Below, piece after piece: positions 51,411-60,164 of a stretch of DNA of 64,000 nucleotides (its first letter is position 1; every line of letters starts with the position of its first letter). This stretch comes from Oscillospiraceae bacterium (GTDB taxonomy: Bacteria; Bacillota; Clostridia; Oscillospirales; Acutalibacteraceae), in NCBI GenBank assembly GCA_015066095.1, contig SVPC01000004.1:1-64000 (forward strand), in the 5' to 3' direction. The notes under the pieces were generated by a model. It worked only from the letters and a program-made list of their open reading frames with translations. It made no database searches and was not told the origin of the DNA. Made by a program: the position numbers and the translations under genes.

Positions 51411-53879
51411 ATGCGCAAGTTTAATATAAAAGGTATGAGTTGTGCCGCTTGCAGTGCAAGGGTTGAAACGGCAGTAAATTCACTCGTTAATGTGCAAACC
51501 TGTACAGTGAATTTGCTTACAAATTCTATGGTTGTTACAGGAAAAGCCACAAATGAAGATATTATTGCTGCTGTGCAAAACGCAGGTTATTCTGCTTCAC
51601 TTTTGGATGACGCGCATATTGAAGACACCAATACTTTAAAAGACACCCAAACACCCATTCTTAAACGCCGACTTATCTATTCACTCGGCTTTTTGGCAGT
51701 TTTAATGTATATTTCGATGGGACACACAATGTGGGGCTTCCCCCTACCCCGTTTTATGCAAAACAATGTGCTTATAGCGGTTTTAGAAATGCTTTTGGCA
51801 CTTACCGTAATGATAATAAATAGACAGTTTTTTATAAACGGTTTTAAGAGTATAATACACCGCGCACCCAATATGGATACGCTTGTAAGTTTAGGCTCTG
51901 CGGCAGGGTTTGTTTATAGCACAGCAGTTGTTGTTATGATGATAAGCGGTAAAATCGACCTTTCCCACGCTTTACACGATTTGTATTTCGAATCGTCGGC
52001 TATGATTTTAGCGCTCATAACCTTAGGCAAAATGTTGGAATCTCGTGCAAAAGGTAAAACCACAAACGCGCTCAAAAGCCTTATGGACTTATCACCTAAA
52101 ACCGCTACTGTTATAAAAAATGGTAAAGAAATCATCATCACCATTGAACAAGTATCCATTGGTGATATTTTTATAGTAAAACCGGGTGAGAGTATAGCAG
52201 TTGACGGCATTGTTATAGATGGTTTCAGCGCGGTTGATGAATCAATGCTCAGCGGTGAAAGTATACCGATAGAAAAAAGTGTAAATTCAAAAGTTTCGGC
52301 AGGTACAATAAACCGCTCGGGCTTTTTAAAATGTAAAGCCGTAAAGGTTGGCAAAGACACCGCCATTTCACAAATAATAAAAATGGTAAGTGATGCCGCT
52401 GCAACCAAAGCCCCTATTGCCAAGGTTGCAGATAAAATTTCAGGTATTTTTGTGCCGATAGTTCTTGGTATTGCAATAATAACTATTGTCGTCTGGCTCA
52501 TTTTAGGTCAAACAATAGGTTTTGCATTAGCGCGCGGAATTTCGGTATTGGTTATAAGTTGCCCTTGCGCTTTAGGTCTTGCTACCCCTGTTGCTATAAT
52601 GGTAGGAAGCGGCAAAGGCGCTAAAAACGGTATTTTATTTAAAAACGCCATAGCGCTCGAACAAGCAGGCAAACTTACCGCCGTAGCGCTTGATAAAACA
52701 GGCACCATAACCGAGGGAAAACCGTCTGTAACCGATATTGCGCCACTTGGCATTACCGAAACCGAACTTTTAAAACTCGCCTTTTCGCTCGAAAAACATA
52801 GTGAACATCCCATTGCTAAAGCAATCGTCAACAAGGCAAAAGAAAACGGAATTGACTCATTCCCCATTTCGGAATTTAACACGGTTGCCGGTAACGGTCT
52901 TTACGGCAAAAATAATGACAGTATTTTAAAGGGCGGAAACCTATCTTTCATAGGCGATTGTGTGCCCACTGAATTCATAAGTTTGTCTGAAAACTATGCA
53001 AACGAAGGCAAAACCCCTGTATTTTTCTCGAAAAATAGTACATTTTGCGGTGTTATTGCCGTAGCAGATACCATAAAGCCCGATAGCGCAAAAGCCGTAA
53101 AAGAGTTGCAAAATATGGGACTTTCAGTTATAATGATTACAGGAGATAACTCGCACACCGCAAATGCGCTTGGCAAAGCCGTGGGTGTAGACGAAATATA
53201 TTCCGAAATCTTGCCTGACGGAAAGCAAAAAATCATTTGGGCACTTAAACAAAAAAACACCGTAGCAATGGTTGGCGACGGCGTTAATGATGCCCCTGCG
53301 CTCGCCTGTGCCGATATTGGCATAGCCATTGGCTCGGGTACAGATGTTGCTATTGACTCAGCAGATATAGTTCTTATGAAGAACTCTCTATTAGATGTTA
53401 GCGCCGCAATCCGTTTATCACGCGCAACATTAAAAATTATTCATCAAAATCTATTTTGGGCTTTTTTATACAACTGTCTAGGAATTCCTTTAGCAGCAGG
53501 TGTGTTTATTTCACTTCTCGGTTGGCAGTTAAACCCAATGTTTGGCGCCGCCGCTATGAGTCTTTCATCTTTTTGCGTGGTATCAAATGCTTTAAGACTT
53601 AATTTATTCGATATATTAAGCAATAAAAAAGACAAGAAAATTAAATTTAAGGAGAAACAACAAATGTCGGTTAAGACTACCTTAAAAATTGACGGTATGA
53701 TGTGTCCTCACTGTGAAGCACGCGTTAAAGATGTATTACAGAACCTGGACGGCGTACTTTCAGCGGAAGTCAGCCACAAGGACGGCACTGCCATTGTCGA
53801 AAGTAATAAAGAAATCGACCAACTTTTAAAACAGACTGTCGAAAATCAAGGATATAAAGTAACAGACTTAATAAAATAA
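51411..53879 (+). CDS. copA: Copper-exporting P1B-type ATPase CopA, fused to a C-terminal CopZ-like domain
   Basis: 822 residues. An N-terminal heavy-metal domain has GMSCAAC (Cys11, Cys14). Eight helices surround the ion site CPC at 384-386. The phosphorylation site DKTGT is at 428-432, the HP motif at 466-467 (SEHP), MITGDN near 576-579 and GDGVNDAP at 622-629, so the pump is complete. After the last helices and a Lys-rich linker (740-750), residues 752-822 form a second heavy-metal domain with GMMCPHC (Cys765, Cys768), looking like a free CopZ chaperone. It exports Cu(I) from the cytoplasm. The linker DNA carries a ribosome site and ATG in the same frame. Confidence 0.94.
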   Translation: MRKFNIKGMSCAACSARVETAVNSLVNVQTCTVNLLTNSMVVTGKATNEDIIAAVQNAGYSASLLDDAHIEDTNTLKDTQTPILKRRLIYSLGFLAVLMYISMGHTMWGFPLPRFMQNNVLIAVLEMLLALTVMIINRQFFINGFKSIIHRAPNMDTLVSLGSAAGFVYSTAVVVMMISGKIDLSHALHDLYFESSAMILALITLGKMLESRAKGKTTNALKSLMDLSPKTATVIKNGKEIIITIEQVSIGDIFIVKPGESIAVDGIVIDGFSAVDESMLSGESIPIEKSVNSKVSAGTINRSGFLKCKAVKVGKDTAISQIIKMVSDAAATKAPIAKVADKISGIFVPIVLGIAIITIVVWLILGQTIGFALARGISVLVISCPCALGLATPVAIMVGSGKGAKNGILFKNAIALEQAGKLTAVALDKTGTITEGKPSVTDIAPLGITETELLKLAFSLEKHSEHPIAKAIVNKAKENGIDSFPISEFNTVAGNGLYGKNNDSILKGGNLSFIGDCVPTEFISLSENYANEGKTPVFFSKNSTFCGVIAVADTIKPDSAKAVKELQNMGLSVIMITGDNSHTANALGKAVGVDEIYSEILPDGKQKIIWALKQKNTVAMVGDGVNDAPALACADIGIAIGSGTDVAIDSADIVLMKNSLLDVSAAIRLSRATLKIIHQNLFWAFLYNCLGIPLAAGVFISLLGWQLNPMFGAAAMSLSSFCVVSNALRLNLFDILSNKKDKKIKFKEKQQMSVKTTLKIDGMMCPHCEARVKDVLQNLDGVLSAEVSHKDGTAIVESNKEIDQLLKQTVENQGYKVTDLIK
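53664..53879 (+). CDS. copZ: Possible separate CopZ copper chaperone from an internal start
   Basis: ATG at 53664 lies nine bases behind AAGGAG (53649-53654), a spacing as good as any in the window, and is in frame with copA. Initiation there would yield a 71-residue heavy-metal domain MSVKTTLKIDGMMCPHC with the CopZ fold. That a free chaperone is made besides the fused protein is inference; sequence shows only the site. If the ancestral copA stop was lost, an earlier two-gene operon is implied. Confidence 0.6.
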   Translation: MSVKTTLKIDGMMCPHCEARVKDVLQNLDGVLSAEVSHKDGTAIVESNKEIDQLLKQTVENQGYKVTDLIK

Positions 53880-53892
53880 ACGGAGTGAAAAT

Positions 53893-56796
53893 ATGCTAAA
53901 TTTCAAAAAAACTTTAACAATTTTTCTTACGCTTATCTTACTTTTAAGTACCATACCATTGGTTTCGCTTACCGCTTCTGCCGAAACGGTTAAGATGGGT
54001 TATATTTTTGAAACTGATGTAAATATCAGAAAGGATGCTACCACATCTTCCGGCGTAGTTGCCAATGTATCAAAATGGAATGTTGCTATCATAGGCACAA
54101 AAAACGATACACAATCCACCAAAAACACGTCAACAGGCAAAACCTATGTATGGTATAAAATATCTTACACATCACAATCAAAAACTATCACGGGTTATGT
54201 GCGTGAAGACCTTATAAAGGTTACTGAGTACACACTCGACCCCGAGTTTAAAGAAACACTTTCAGCCTTTCCTGAAAGTTACCATAACGATTTAATATTA
54301 CTCCACGCAATGTATCCAAAATGGCAGTTTATAGCCGATGAAGTAAGTAATTCTTTATCACAAGCAGTTGCATTACAGGATAGTGAATATACAAAACTTG
54401 TTGAAACAAGTTATAATTCTTGGCGTTCTATGAGAAATAAATGTTTTAACTGGTCTACGGGCAAGTTTATCACCACCGACGGCGGTCGCTATGGTGCTTC
54501 GCGCGAAGTTATATCATATTATATGGACCCACGCAATTTCCTTAACGCTAACGATGTATATATCTATATGATGCAGTCGTTTGATGCTACTACCCAAACA
54601 GTCGCAGGTGTACAACAAATAATTGACGGCTCATTTATTGAAGGAAAAGTAGCCGATAAAAATGACACATACTATGGCAAAACCTATGCAGAAGTTATTT
54701 ATTATGCCGGAAGAAAATCAGGCGTAAATGCTTATGTTTTGGCTTCCACCATTATACAAGAACACGGCAAAAGCGGTACAACTTTAAGTAAAGGCACAAC
54801 TTATAATAATAAAACCGTTTACAATTTCTTCAATTACGGTGCAAGCGGTAAAACATTGTCACAAATAATCGCAAACGGTGCAAAATATGCTTATGACGAA
54901 GAATGGTTCACCCCAAGCGCTTCCATAATAGGTGGTGCTACAAAGTACGGAAAAAATTATATTAACAGTGAACAAGACCATTACCAAAATACATATTTTT
55001 ATAAAAATTATAATGTATTAACCCCCGATAGAACTTGGCACCAATACGCACAAAATGTTGCCGATTCGTTAAGTTCTTCACGCGGTCTTCAAAAAACCTA
55101 TTCCGACCTTAAAAATATTGCTTTGAAGTTCCGTATACCGGTTTACACATCACTCCCCAGTAAGGTTTCGGCATTACCTGCACAAAACAGCAATTATAAT
55201 AACTATTATTTTGATGAAATAAAGGCCACAGGACTCTCCCCTGCTTTTAACCGCTACACTTACAATTACACATTAAATGTTAGCGATAATATGTTGGTGA
55301 CTTTAAAACTACCACAAGGCGCCACCTATGCAGGTGATTATACTTTCCCCTTAACAGTCGGCAAAAATACTGTCACCCTAAAAATAAAATCACAAACAGG
55401 CTATACTAATAGTTATAAAATTACAGTAAACGCCACCAAAGCGGCCACCCTTACTGTTACCGAAAACTCTACCGACTTAGTACAAGAATCTGACGGAAAA
55501 TACTACTATTATGTAAACGGTGTCAAATCTACTGCTACAGGTGTTGTGGACTATCAAGGCAAAAAGATTTATATACGCAACGGTATATTCACGGGCAAAA
55601 GCGGCATTATCACCTTCCAAGGCAAAAAGATGTATATCAATAAAGGCTACTTTACAGGCGTTTCAGAGGTTGTCACTATTGGCGACAAGACAATGTATTT
55701 CAACAAAGGTTACTTCACAGGAGCCAGCGGTATCATTACTTACGAAGGTCAAAAGATGTACATCAATAAGGGTTACTGGACTGGTGCCAGCGGTATCATC
55801 ACATACCAAGATAAAAAATGGTATATTGATGAGGGTTACTGGACAGGCGCTACCGAGGTTGTAACCTATCAAGATAAAATCACTTACATTGACGGTGGAT
55901 ATTTTACAGGCGTTTCAGAGGTTGTCACCATTGGCGACAAGACAATGTATTTCAACAAAGGTTACTTCACCGGTGCCAGCGGTGTTATAACATTCCAAGG
56001 CAAGAAGATGTATATAAATAAAGGTTATTTCACCGGTGCTAGCGGATTTGCCACCTATCAAAATAAAAAAGCGTATTTCGATAAAGGTATCTTTACAGGC
56101 GCTACCGAGCTTATAACCCACCAAGAAAAGACCATGTACATTGAAAATGGGTTCTTTACAGGTGTGACAGGTGTTTTCAATTATCAAGATAAAGTGATAT
56201 ACATCAATCACGGCTACTTCACGGGTGCCAGCGGTGTTATTACTTACCAAGACAAAAAGATGTACATTGACAAAGGATACTTTACAGGCGCTACCGAAGT
56301 TATAACCTATAAAGACAAGACAATGTACATTGACGGTGGATACTTTACAGGTGTTTCAGAAGTTGCCACTATCGGTGACAAGACAATGTATTTTAACAAG
56401 GGCTACTTTACGGGTGCCAGTGGTATAGTCACCTATAACGGCAAAAAAATGTACATTAACAAAGGCTACTTCACAGGTGCCAGCGGTATCGTTACTTACC
56501 AAAATAAAAAATGCTATATTGACAATGGTTACTGGACAGGTGTTAGCGGCATCTACACTTACAAAGATAAAACCGTGTATATAAACAAAGGTTATTTCAC
56601 AGGAGCCAGTGGTATTATCACTTATAGGGGCAAGAAAATGTATATAAACAAAGGTTACTTTACGGGTGCCAGCGGTATAGTTACCCATAACGGTAAAAAA
56701 GTGTATATCAATGAAGGTATTTGGGATACTTCATACACAGGCAAAATAACAATAGGCACTAAAACCTATAACATTAAAAATGGAATTGTAGTATAA
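53893..56796 (+). CDS. Secreted glucosaminidase with SH3 domain and cell-wall-binding repeats
   Basis: 967 residues. Signal peptide 1-30 (cleavage after ASA). A bacterial SH3 domain spans about 33-113 (TDVNIRKDATTSSGVVANV). The glucosaminidase (LytD/GH73-like) domain spans about 115-425: PRNFLNANDVYIYMMQSFD, and VLASTIIQEHGKSG with the probable catalytic Glu290. A cadherin-like beta-sandwich follows at about 435-515. From about 551 to the end there are twenty 21-residue repeats with consensus TYxxKKMYINKGYFTGASGI, like choline- or glycan-binding repeats. It is a secreted wall hydrolase. GGAG precedes the ATG, 13 bases after copA. Confidence 0.88.
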   Translation: MLNFKKTLTIFLTLILLLSTIPLVSLTASAETVKMGYIFETDVNIRKDATTSSGVVANVSKWNVAIIGTKNDTQSTKNTSTGKTYVWYKISYTSQSKTITGYVREDLIKVTEYTLDPEFKETLSAFPESYHNDLILLHAMYPKWQFIADEVSNSLSQAVALQDSEYTKLVETSYNSWRSMRNKCFNWSTGKFITTDGGRYGASREVISYYMDPRNFLNANDVYIYMMQSFDATTQTVAGVQQIIDGSFIEGKVADKNDTYYGKTYAEVIYYAGRKSGVNAYVLASTIIQEHGKSGTTLSKGTTYNNKTVYNFFNYGASGKTLSQIIANGAKYAYDEEWFTPSASIIGGATKYGKNYINSEQDHYQNTYFYKNYNVLTPDRTWHQYAQNVADSLSSSRGLQKTYSDLKNIALKFRIPVYTSLPSKVSALPAQNSNYNNYYFDEIKATGLSPAFNRYTYNYTLNVSDNMLVTLKLPQGATYAGDYTFPLTVGKNTVTLKIKSQTGYTNSYKITVNATKAATLTVTENSTDLVQESDGKYYYYVNGVKSTATGVVDYQGKKIYIRNGIFTGKSGIITFQGKKMYINKGYFTGVSEVVTIGDKTMYFNKGYFTGASGIITYEGQKMYINKGYWTGASGIITYQDKKWYIDEGYWTGATEVVTYQDKITYIDGGYFTGVSEVVTIGDKTMYFNKGYFTGASGVITFQGKKMYINKGYFTGASGFATYQNKKAYFDKGIFTGATELITHQEKTMYIENGFFTGVTGVFNYQDKVIYINHGYFTGASGVITYQDKKMYIDKGYFTGATEVITYKDKTMYIDGGYFTGVSEVATIGDKTMYFNKGYFTGASGIVTYNGKKMYINKGYFTGASGIVTYQNKKCYIDNGYWTGVSGIYTYKDKTVYINKGYFTGASGIITYRGKKMYINKGYFTGASGIVTHNGKKVYINEGIWDTSYTGKITIGTKTYNIKNGIVV
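55543..56793 (+). repeat. Twenty coding repeats of 63 bp in the glucosaminidase gene
   Basis: Copies differ mainly at third positions. Copies 3, 7 and 14 (TIGDKTMYFNKGYFTGASG) are almost identical, each next to a copy ending FTGVSE, showing that blocks of several units were duplicated together. Confidence 0.85.
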
Positions 56797-56834
56797 AACA
56801 AAAAACTCTCGTAAAAACGAGAGTTTTTTGTTTT
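56795..56834. terminator. Bidirectional terminator
   Basis: AAAACAAAAAACTCTCGT pairs perfectly with ACGAGAGTTTTTTGTTTT around AAAA. Confidence 0.9.
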
Positions 56835-56853
56835 ATAAAGTAAATCTCTTTAT

Positions 56854-58032
56854 TTATTCAAATAATACTCCTGCAGCTTTAAGTGTATTTTGCAGTTCTT
56901 TAACATTAAGTGTAGTAGCATCTGTTCCGTTTTTAACACAAAGTGCCGCCGCGGTTCCTGTAACCTCACCGGTAAAAGCAGCAACAGGAATAACACGAGT
57001 TATCTCCCAACCTGTCCCCGTTGCACTGATTATTCTACCTGCAGCATAAAGATTTGGCACCATTTTATTGTAAAGAGTGGTATAAGGCAATTGAAAACGT
57101 CTGCCAAGGCCAGATTTACGAAAATCATTAAACGAGCCAACCGAATTTTCCGGCTTTACGCCATCTTCATTTCCCAAAAACTCCGACTCACCTATAATTC
57201 GGCGAATCTTACGGTACTGTGGCATACCTGGCAAGGTCATAATTTCACGACTTTCCTTATCTTCTGTCTTAAGTCGGTCAATCAAAACATTGGCGCCCCA
57301 TGTCATATACTGTGTAACATCTTCGGCAGTAACGCCGTGCAAGTCCTTGTATTTTTCATAAGAGCCGTCCTTACTACGAACATAACGACATTCACGCGCG
57401 GCGCAGAAATTACCGGTTTGCGACAATTCGTCAACATCTTCCTTGTTAAGTTCAAGAACCAAATATGAAAAAACATTGTCACCCACCTCGGTAGGCACCC
57501 CTGCGCGATGGCATATTGTGGCGTTACCTGTAGCATCAATAACCATTTTTGCAGGATAAAGTTCACTACCTGCAACAGTTTCAACCACGATTCCTGTGAT
57601 TCTATCGTTTTCCATTACCGGATATGTCGCTAATGTATCAAAAAGCAAACTTACATTATTTTGCTCTAAATAATTAACTAAAGCAGATGCAAAAATATTT
57701 GGTGAAAAACGTGTTGCATAGCGCTCGTGACGAATAGGGTATATACCCTTACCTCCCCAATGTTTAGGTAAACTTTCAAAACCGTATTTTATAGAAAGAT
57801 GAAGAAGTTCCTCGGCAATACCGGCTATCATCTGCTTTCCCTCACCGTCACAAAGAGGTTCGTACCAATTTATAATACCAAGTGTAGCAAGACCGCCTAA
57901 CATACATGTTTTTTCCAAAAGCAGGGTCTTTGCACCATTACGAGACGCCGCAACCGCTGCCGCAACGCCAGCAATACCTCCGCCTACAACTATGACGTCA
58001 TATGCTGTCTTTTGTGTCAACTTAATATCCAT
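56854..58032 (-). CDS. FAD-dependent oxidoreductase (FAD_oxidored family)
   Basis: 392 residues from the ATG at 58032 (MDIKLTQ), behind GGAGG; an upstream extension has no ribosome site. YDVIVVGGGIAGVAAAVAASRNGAKTLLLEK at the N-terminus is the FAD-binding Rossmann fold, followed by MLGGLATLG, ASALVNYLEQNNV, AKMVIDATGNATICHRAGVP and a C-terminal NLYAAGRIISATGTGWEITRVIP, typical of PF12831. Members reduce or oxidise varied small molecules; the substrate is unknown. It is convergent with the glucosaminidase gene and stands alone. Confidence 0.85.
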   Translation of the reverse strand: MDIKLTQKTAYDVIVVGGGIAGVAAAVAASRNGAKTLLLEKTCMLGGLATLGIINWYEPLCDGEGKQMIAGIAEELLHLSIKYGFESLPKHWGGKGIYPIRHERYATRFSPNIFASALVNYLEQNNVSLLFDTLATYPVMENDRITGIVVETVAGSELYPAKMVIDATGNATICHRAGVPTEVGDNVFSYLVLELNKEDVDELSQTGNFCAARECRYVRSKDGSYEKYKDLHGVTAEDVTQYMTWGANVLIDRLKTEDKESREIMTLPGMPQYRKIRRIIGESEFLGNEDGVKPENSVGSFNDFRKSGLGRRFQLPYTTLYNKMVPNLYAAGRIISATGTGWEITRVIPVAAFTGEVTGTAAALCVKNGTDATTLNVKELQNTLKAAGVLFE

Positions 58033-58108
58033 ACAACTTCCTCCAAAAAATCGTATATTATTCACAAACATTATACATAAAGTGAAATGCAAAGTCAACT
58101 TGAAAATG

Positions 58109-58399
58109 TTCGAATCCCTATTGTCATAAAAATCAAAAGAGAGCAACATCTTCGATGTCACTCTCTTTTAATTGGCACGCTGAAAGGGATAAATCCGCTT
58201 CGCGTATTCCCTGCTCGACGACCCAAAGGCTTTGCCTTTCGGTACCCGTCTTCGCACCACTACGCTACAAAACAGTTATTTAAACTGTTTTGCTTAACGC
58301 TTCGTGCCCTCTCAGGGTTCGAATCCCTATTATCATGAAAATCAAAAAAGAGCAACATCTTCGATGTCACTCTCTTTTAATTGGCACGCTGAAAGGGAT
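58109..58399. repeat. 82-bp direct repeat with 209-bp period, duplicating the tRNA-Arg 3' end
   Basis: Copy 1 at 58109-58190 and copy 2 at 58318-58399 differ at only a few positions. Each holds TTCGAATCCCTATT, a terminator-like hairpin (AAAAGAGAG...CTCTCTTTT) and TGGCACGCTGAAAGGGAT, which in copy 2 is the 3' end of tRNA-Arg. The spacer has AAAACAGTT/AAACTGTTTT and AAAGGC/GCCTTT hairpins. No protein is credible. Confidence 0.75.
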
Positions 58400-58458
58400 T
58401 CGAACCCCCGACCCTCTGCTTAGAAGGCAGATGCTCTATCCAACTGAGCTATCAGCGC
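58382..58458 (-). tRNA. tRNA-Arg(UCU)
   Basis: Minus-strand cloverleaf with GCGCTGA / TCAGCGT acceptor (one G-U), D-arm AGCTCAGTTGGATAGAGC, anticodon stem CTGC / GCAG around CTTCTAA (anticodon TCT), T-arm GGGGGTTCGAATCCC, and an encoded CCA. 77 nt. Confidence 0.95.
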
Positions 58459-58525
58459 ATAACTGCATTTTCCACAGCAAATGGTATTATACCATAGCAT
58501 ATAAAAATAATCAAGTATTTTTTAA

Positions 58526-58553
58526 AAAATCCCCGAAAAAATTCGGGGATTTT
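58526..58553 (-). terminator. Terminator of the sortase operon
   Basis: AAAATCCCCGAA / TTCGGGGATTTT with an A/T loop, followed on the minus strand by T-rich sequence. Confidence 0.75.
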
Positions 58554-58562
58554 ACGTTTCAA

Positions 58563-59144
58563 TTAAGCCTTAACTTTTTTAGTAACAAATATAACAGCCA
58601 TAGCCATAACTGCTATCATCATTACATAAATTGTAGCATCGAATGTTTGGGGAGAAAGAACATCATTTTCTTTTTCTACTTTAGTTGCTGTTTTGCCATC
58701 AGTAACAAGAGCCATTTTGTCATATTTTTCATCCAATTCAAAAACAACCTTGCCATCCTTAACGGTAGGCTCTACTGCAACAGTTTCTTTGCCTTTTTGA
58801 AGCATTACAAAAACTTTAGAAGACTTAGAAATACCTAAAACATCCAAAGTGACAGTAAGCGGATATTCAGGTTTACCATCAACCTCAACTTCAAAATGAC
58901 CTACAACTTTTAATGTAGAATCTTTTTCTTCATCCTTAAGGCCCTGTAAAGTATTATAAAAGTTCTTATTTACTTTACCGTCAATCTTTTCAAACTTAAT
59001 TAAAGCCTCTTTGTCATTTGCATCAGTAGCAGTTACGCCCGAAATTACACCCTGTGCTTCGGGTGAAGAAGCAGCAAAAGCAACACATACACTAGCCGAA
59101 ACAACCAATACCACAGTCAATAAAAACGCCAATACCTTTTTCAT
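58563..59144 (-). CDS. Secreted surface protein, putative sortase B substrate
   Basis: 193 residues: signal peptide 1-24 (VAFAA), an extracytoplasmic domain of about 130 residues (ALIKFEKIDGKVNKNF, PLTVTLDVLGISKSSKVF), then LSPQTFD followed by a 20-residue hydrophobic helix and KKVKA. This three-part tail is that of a sortase substrate, with SPQTFD in place of LPXTG; related (S/N)PxTx motifs are used by class B sortases. AAGGAG precedes the ATG. It is third in the operon sortase-LCP-substrate. Anchoring is inferred from motif and neighbours. Confidence 0.75.
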   Translation of the reverse strand: MKKVLAFLLTVVLVVSASVCVAFAASSPEAQGVISGVTATDANDKEALIKFEKIDGKVNKNFYNTLQGLKDEEKDSTLKVVGHFEVEVDGKPEYPLTVTLDVLGISKSSKVFVMLQKGKETVAVEPTVKDGKVVFELDEKYDKMALVTDGKTATKVEKENDVLSPQTFDATIYVMMIAVMAMAVIFVTKKVKA

Positions 59145-59159
59145 ATTATATTTCTCCTT

Positions 59160-60164
59160 TTAGTTTGTTTTTATATAAAATAAATTTAAAACCGTTTCAA
59201 ATAGGGCTTGTTCATCCACCTCAAAGGTTTCATACAAGCCGTCAAAACCGCTTTGACCTTTTATAGAGTTCATTTTAAATTCAGCCGCTGCCATTTCGGT
59301 GGCAAGAAAAGCCACTTGAGAAGCATCAATATCGGTAACAGAGTTTTTAGAAAGTTTTTTATACATATCAATAGGCAAAGATAAATCTTTTTTAAATGCT
59401 TTCTTTGCCGAATCAACAAAACTTGAGATAAACACCTTTTGCCGTTCCAACCGCGGGGCATGGGTTTCTCCCCTGTACTGAATAAACTTAAGCGCCTTAT
59501 CACCGTTAAGTTTAACCTTTTTGCCTTTAGTCCAATTTTTTTGTGCTTCAGTCATATCATCGGGTATTACAATCTCTACACCGCCTACCGAATCTACAAT
59601 TTCATCAATAGAATCCATAAACAAAGTGTAGTATGCATTTATAGGAACATTGTAAAGCAAACGCGAAACCGCTTTACAAGTTAGTTTTGAAGAATCTTTA
59701 TCATTCTTGCCATACACATAAGACAAACAAATCTGCGCGTTATCGCTACCCATGAATTCATTATTCATATCGTAAATATCGATATCTGCCAAAGTATTAC
59801 GTGAAATTGCTAAAACATTAAACTTATTAGTCTTAGTATCAATGGACAAAAGATACAAAGCGTCGGCCTGACGGTCTTTCTTATCTTTTATATTAGCCTT
59901 ATCAACACCTATAAACAGGATATTTATAACATTTTCATTATAAACGTAGCCTTGTCCGTTATGAAAAACCTCAGCGCTATCACCATAAGCATCGTCTTCT
60001 GACAGACCGCTATCGGTAAAACTTAATTCTTCTCGCAGCCTTGCCTCTCCTATTTTTACAAAGGCAAAAACACCGCCGCCGATACTCAACAGTACGCAAA
60101 GGATGATACTTATTATAATTATTAGTTTTTTATGTTTTAGCGGTTTATTGGTTTTGGCTGTCAT
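59160..60164 (-). CDS. LytR-CpsA-Psr (LCP) family protein
   Basis: 334 residues. A basic cytoplasmic start, one membrane helix (about 12-34), and an extracytoplasmic LCP domain: NILFIGVDKANIKDKKDRQADALYLLSIDT, VLAISRNTLADIDIY, IVDSVGGVEIVIPDDM and RLERQKVFISSF. LCP enzymes attach teichoic acids or capsule to peptidoglycan. The usual IPRDT is ISRNT here (Asp replaced by Asn), so activity or substrate may differ. GGGGG TG precedes the ATG. It overlaps the sortase gene by 20 bases. Confidence 0.85.
   Translation of the reverse strand: MTAKTNKPLKHKKLIIIISIILCVLLSIGGGVFAFVKIGEARLREELSFTDSGLSEDDAYGDSAEVFHNGQGYVYNENVINILFIGVDKANIKDKKDRQADALYLLSIDTKTNKFNVLAISRNTLADIDIYDMNNEFMGSDNAQICLSYVYGKNDKDSSKLTCKAVSRLLYNVPINAYYTLFMDSIDEIVDSVGGVEIVIPDDMTEAQKNWTKGKKVKLNGDKALKFIQYRGETHAPRLERQKVFISSFVDSAKKAFKKDLSLPIDMYKKLSKNSVTDIDASQVAFLATEMAAAEFKMNSIKGQSGFDGLYETFEVDEQALFETVLNLFYIKTN

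Noticed and set aside
55543..56793. 63-bp periodic repeats considered as CRISPR
   Set aside because: The period is a multiple of three, the frame stays open, there are no unique spacers, and no cas genes are near.
58290..58838. Plus-strand frame across tRNA-Arg and the surface-protein gene
   Set aside because: It runs antisense through the tRNA and the end of a real gene, with no ribosome site.
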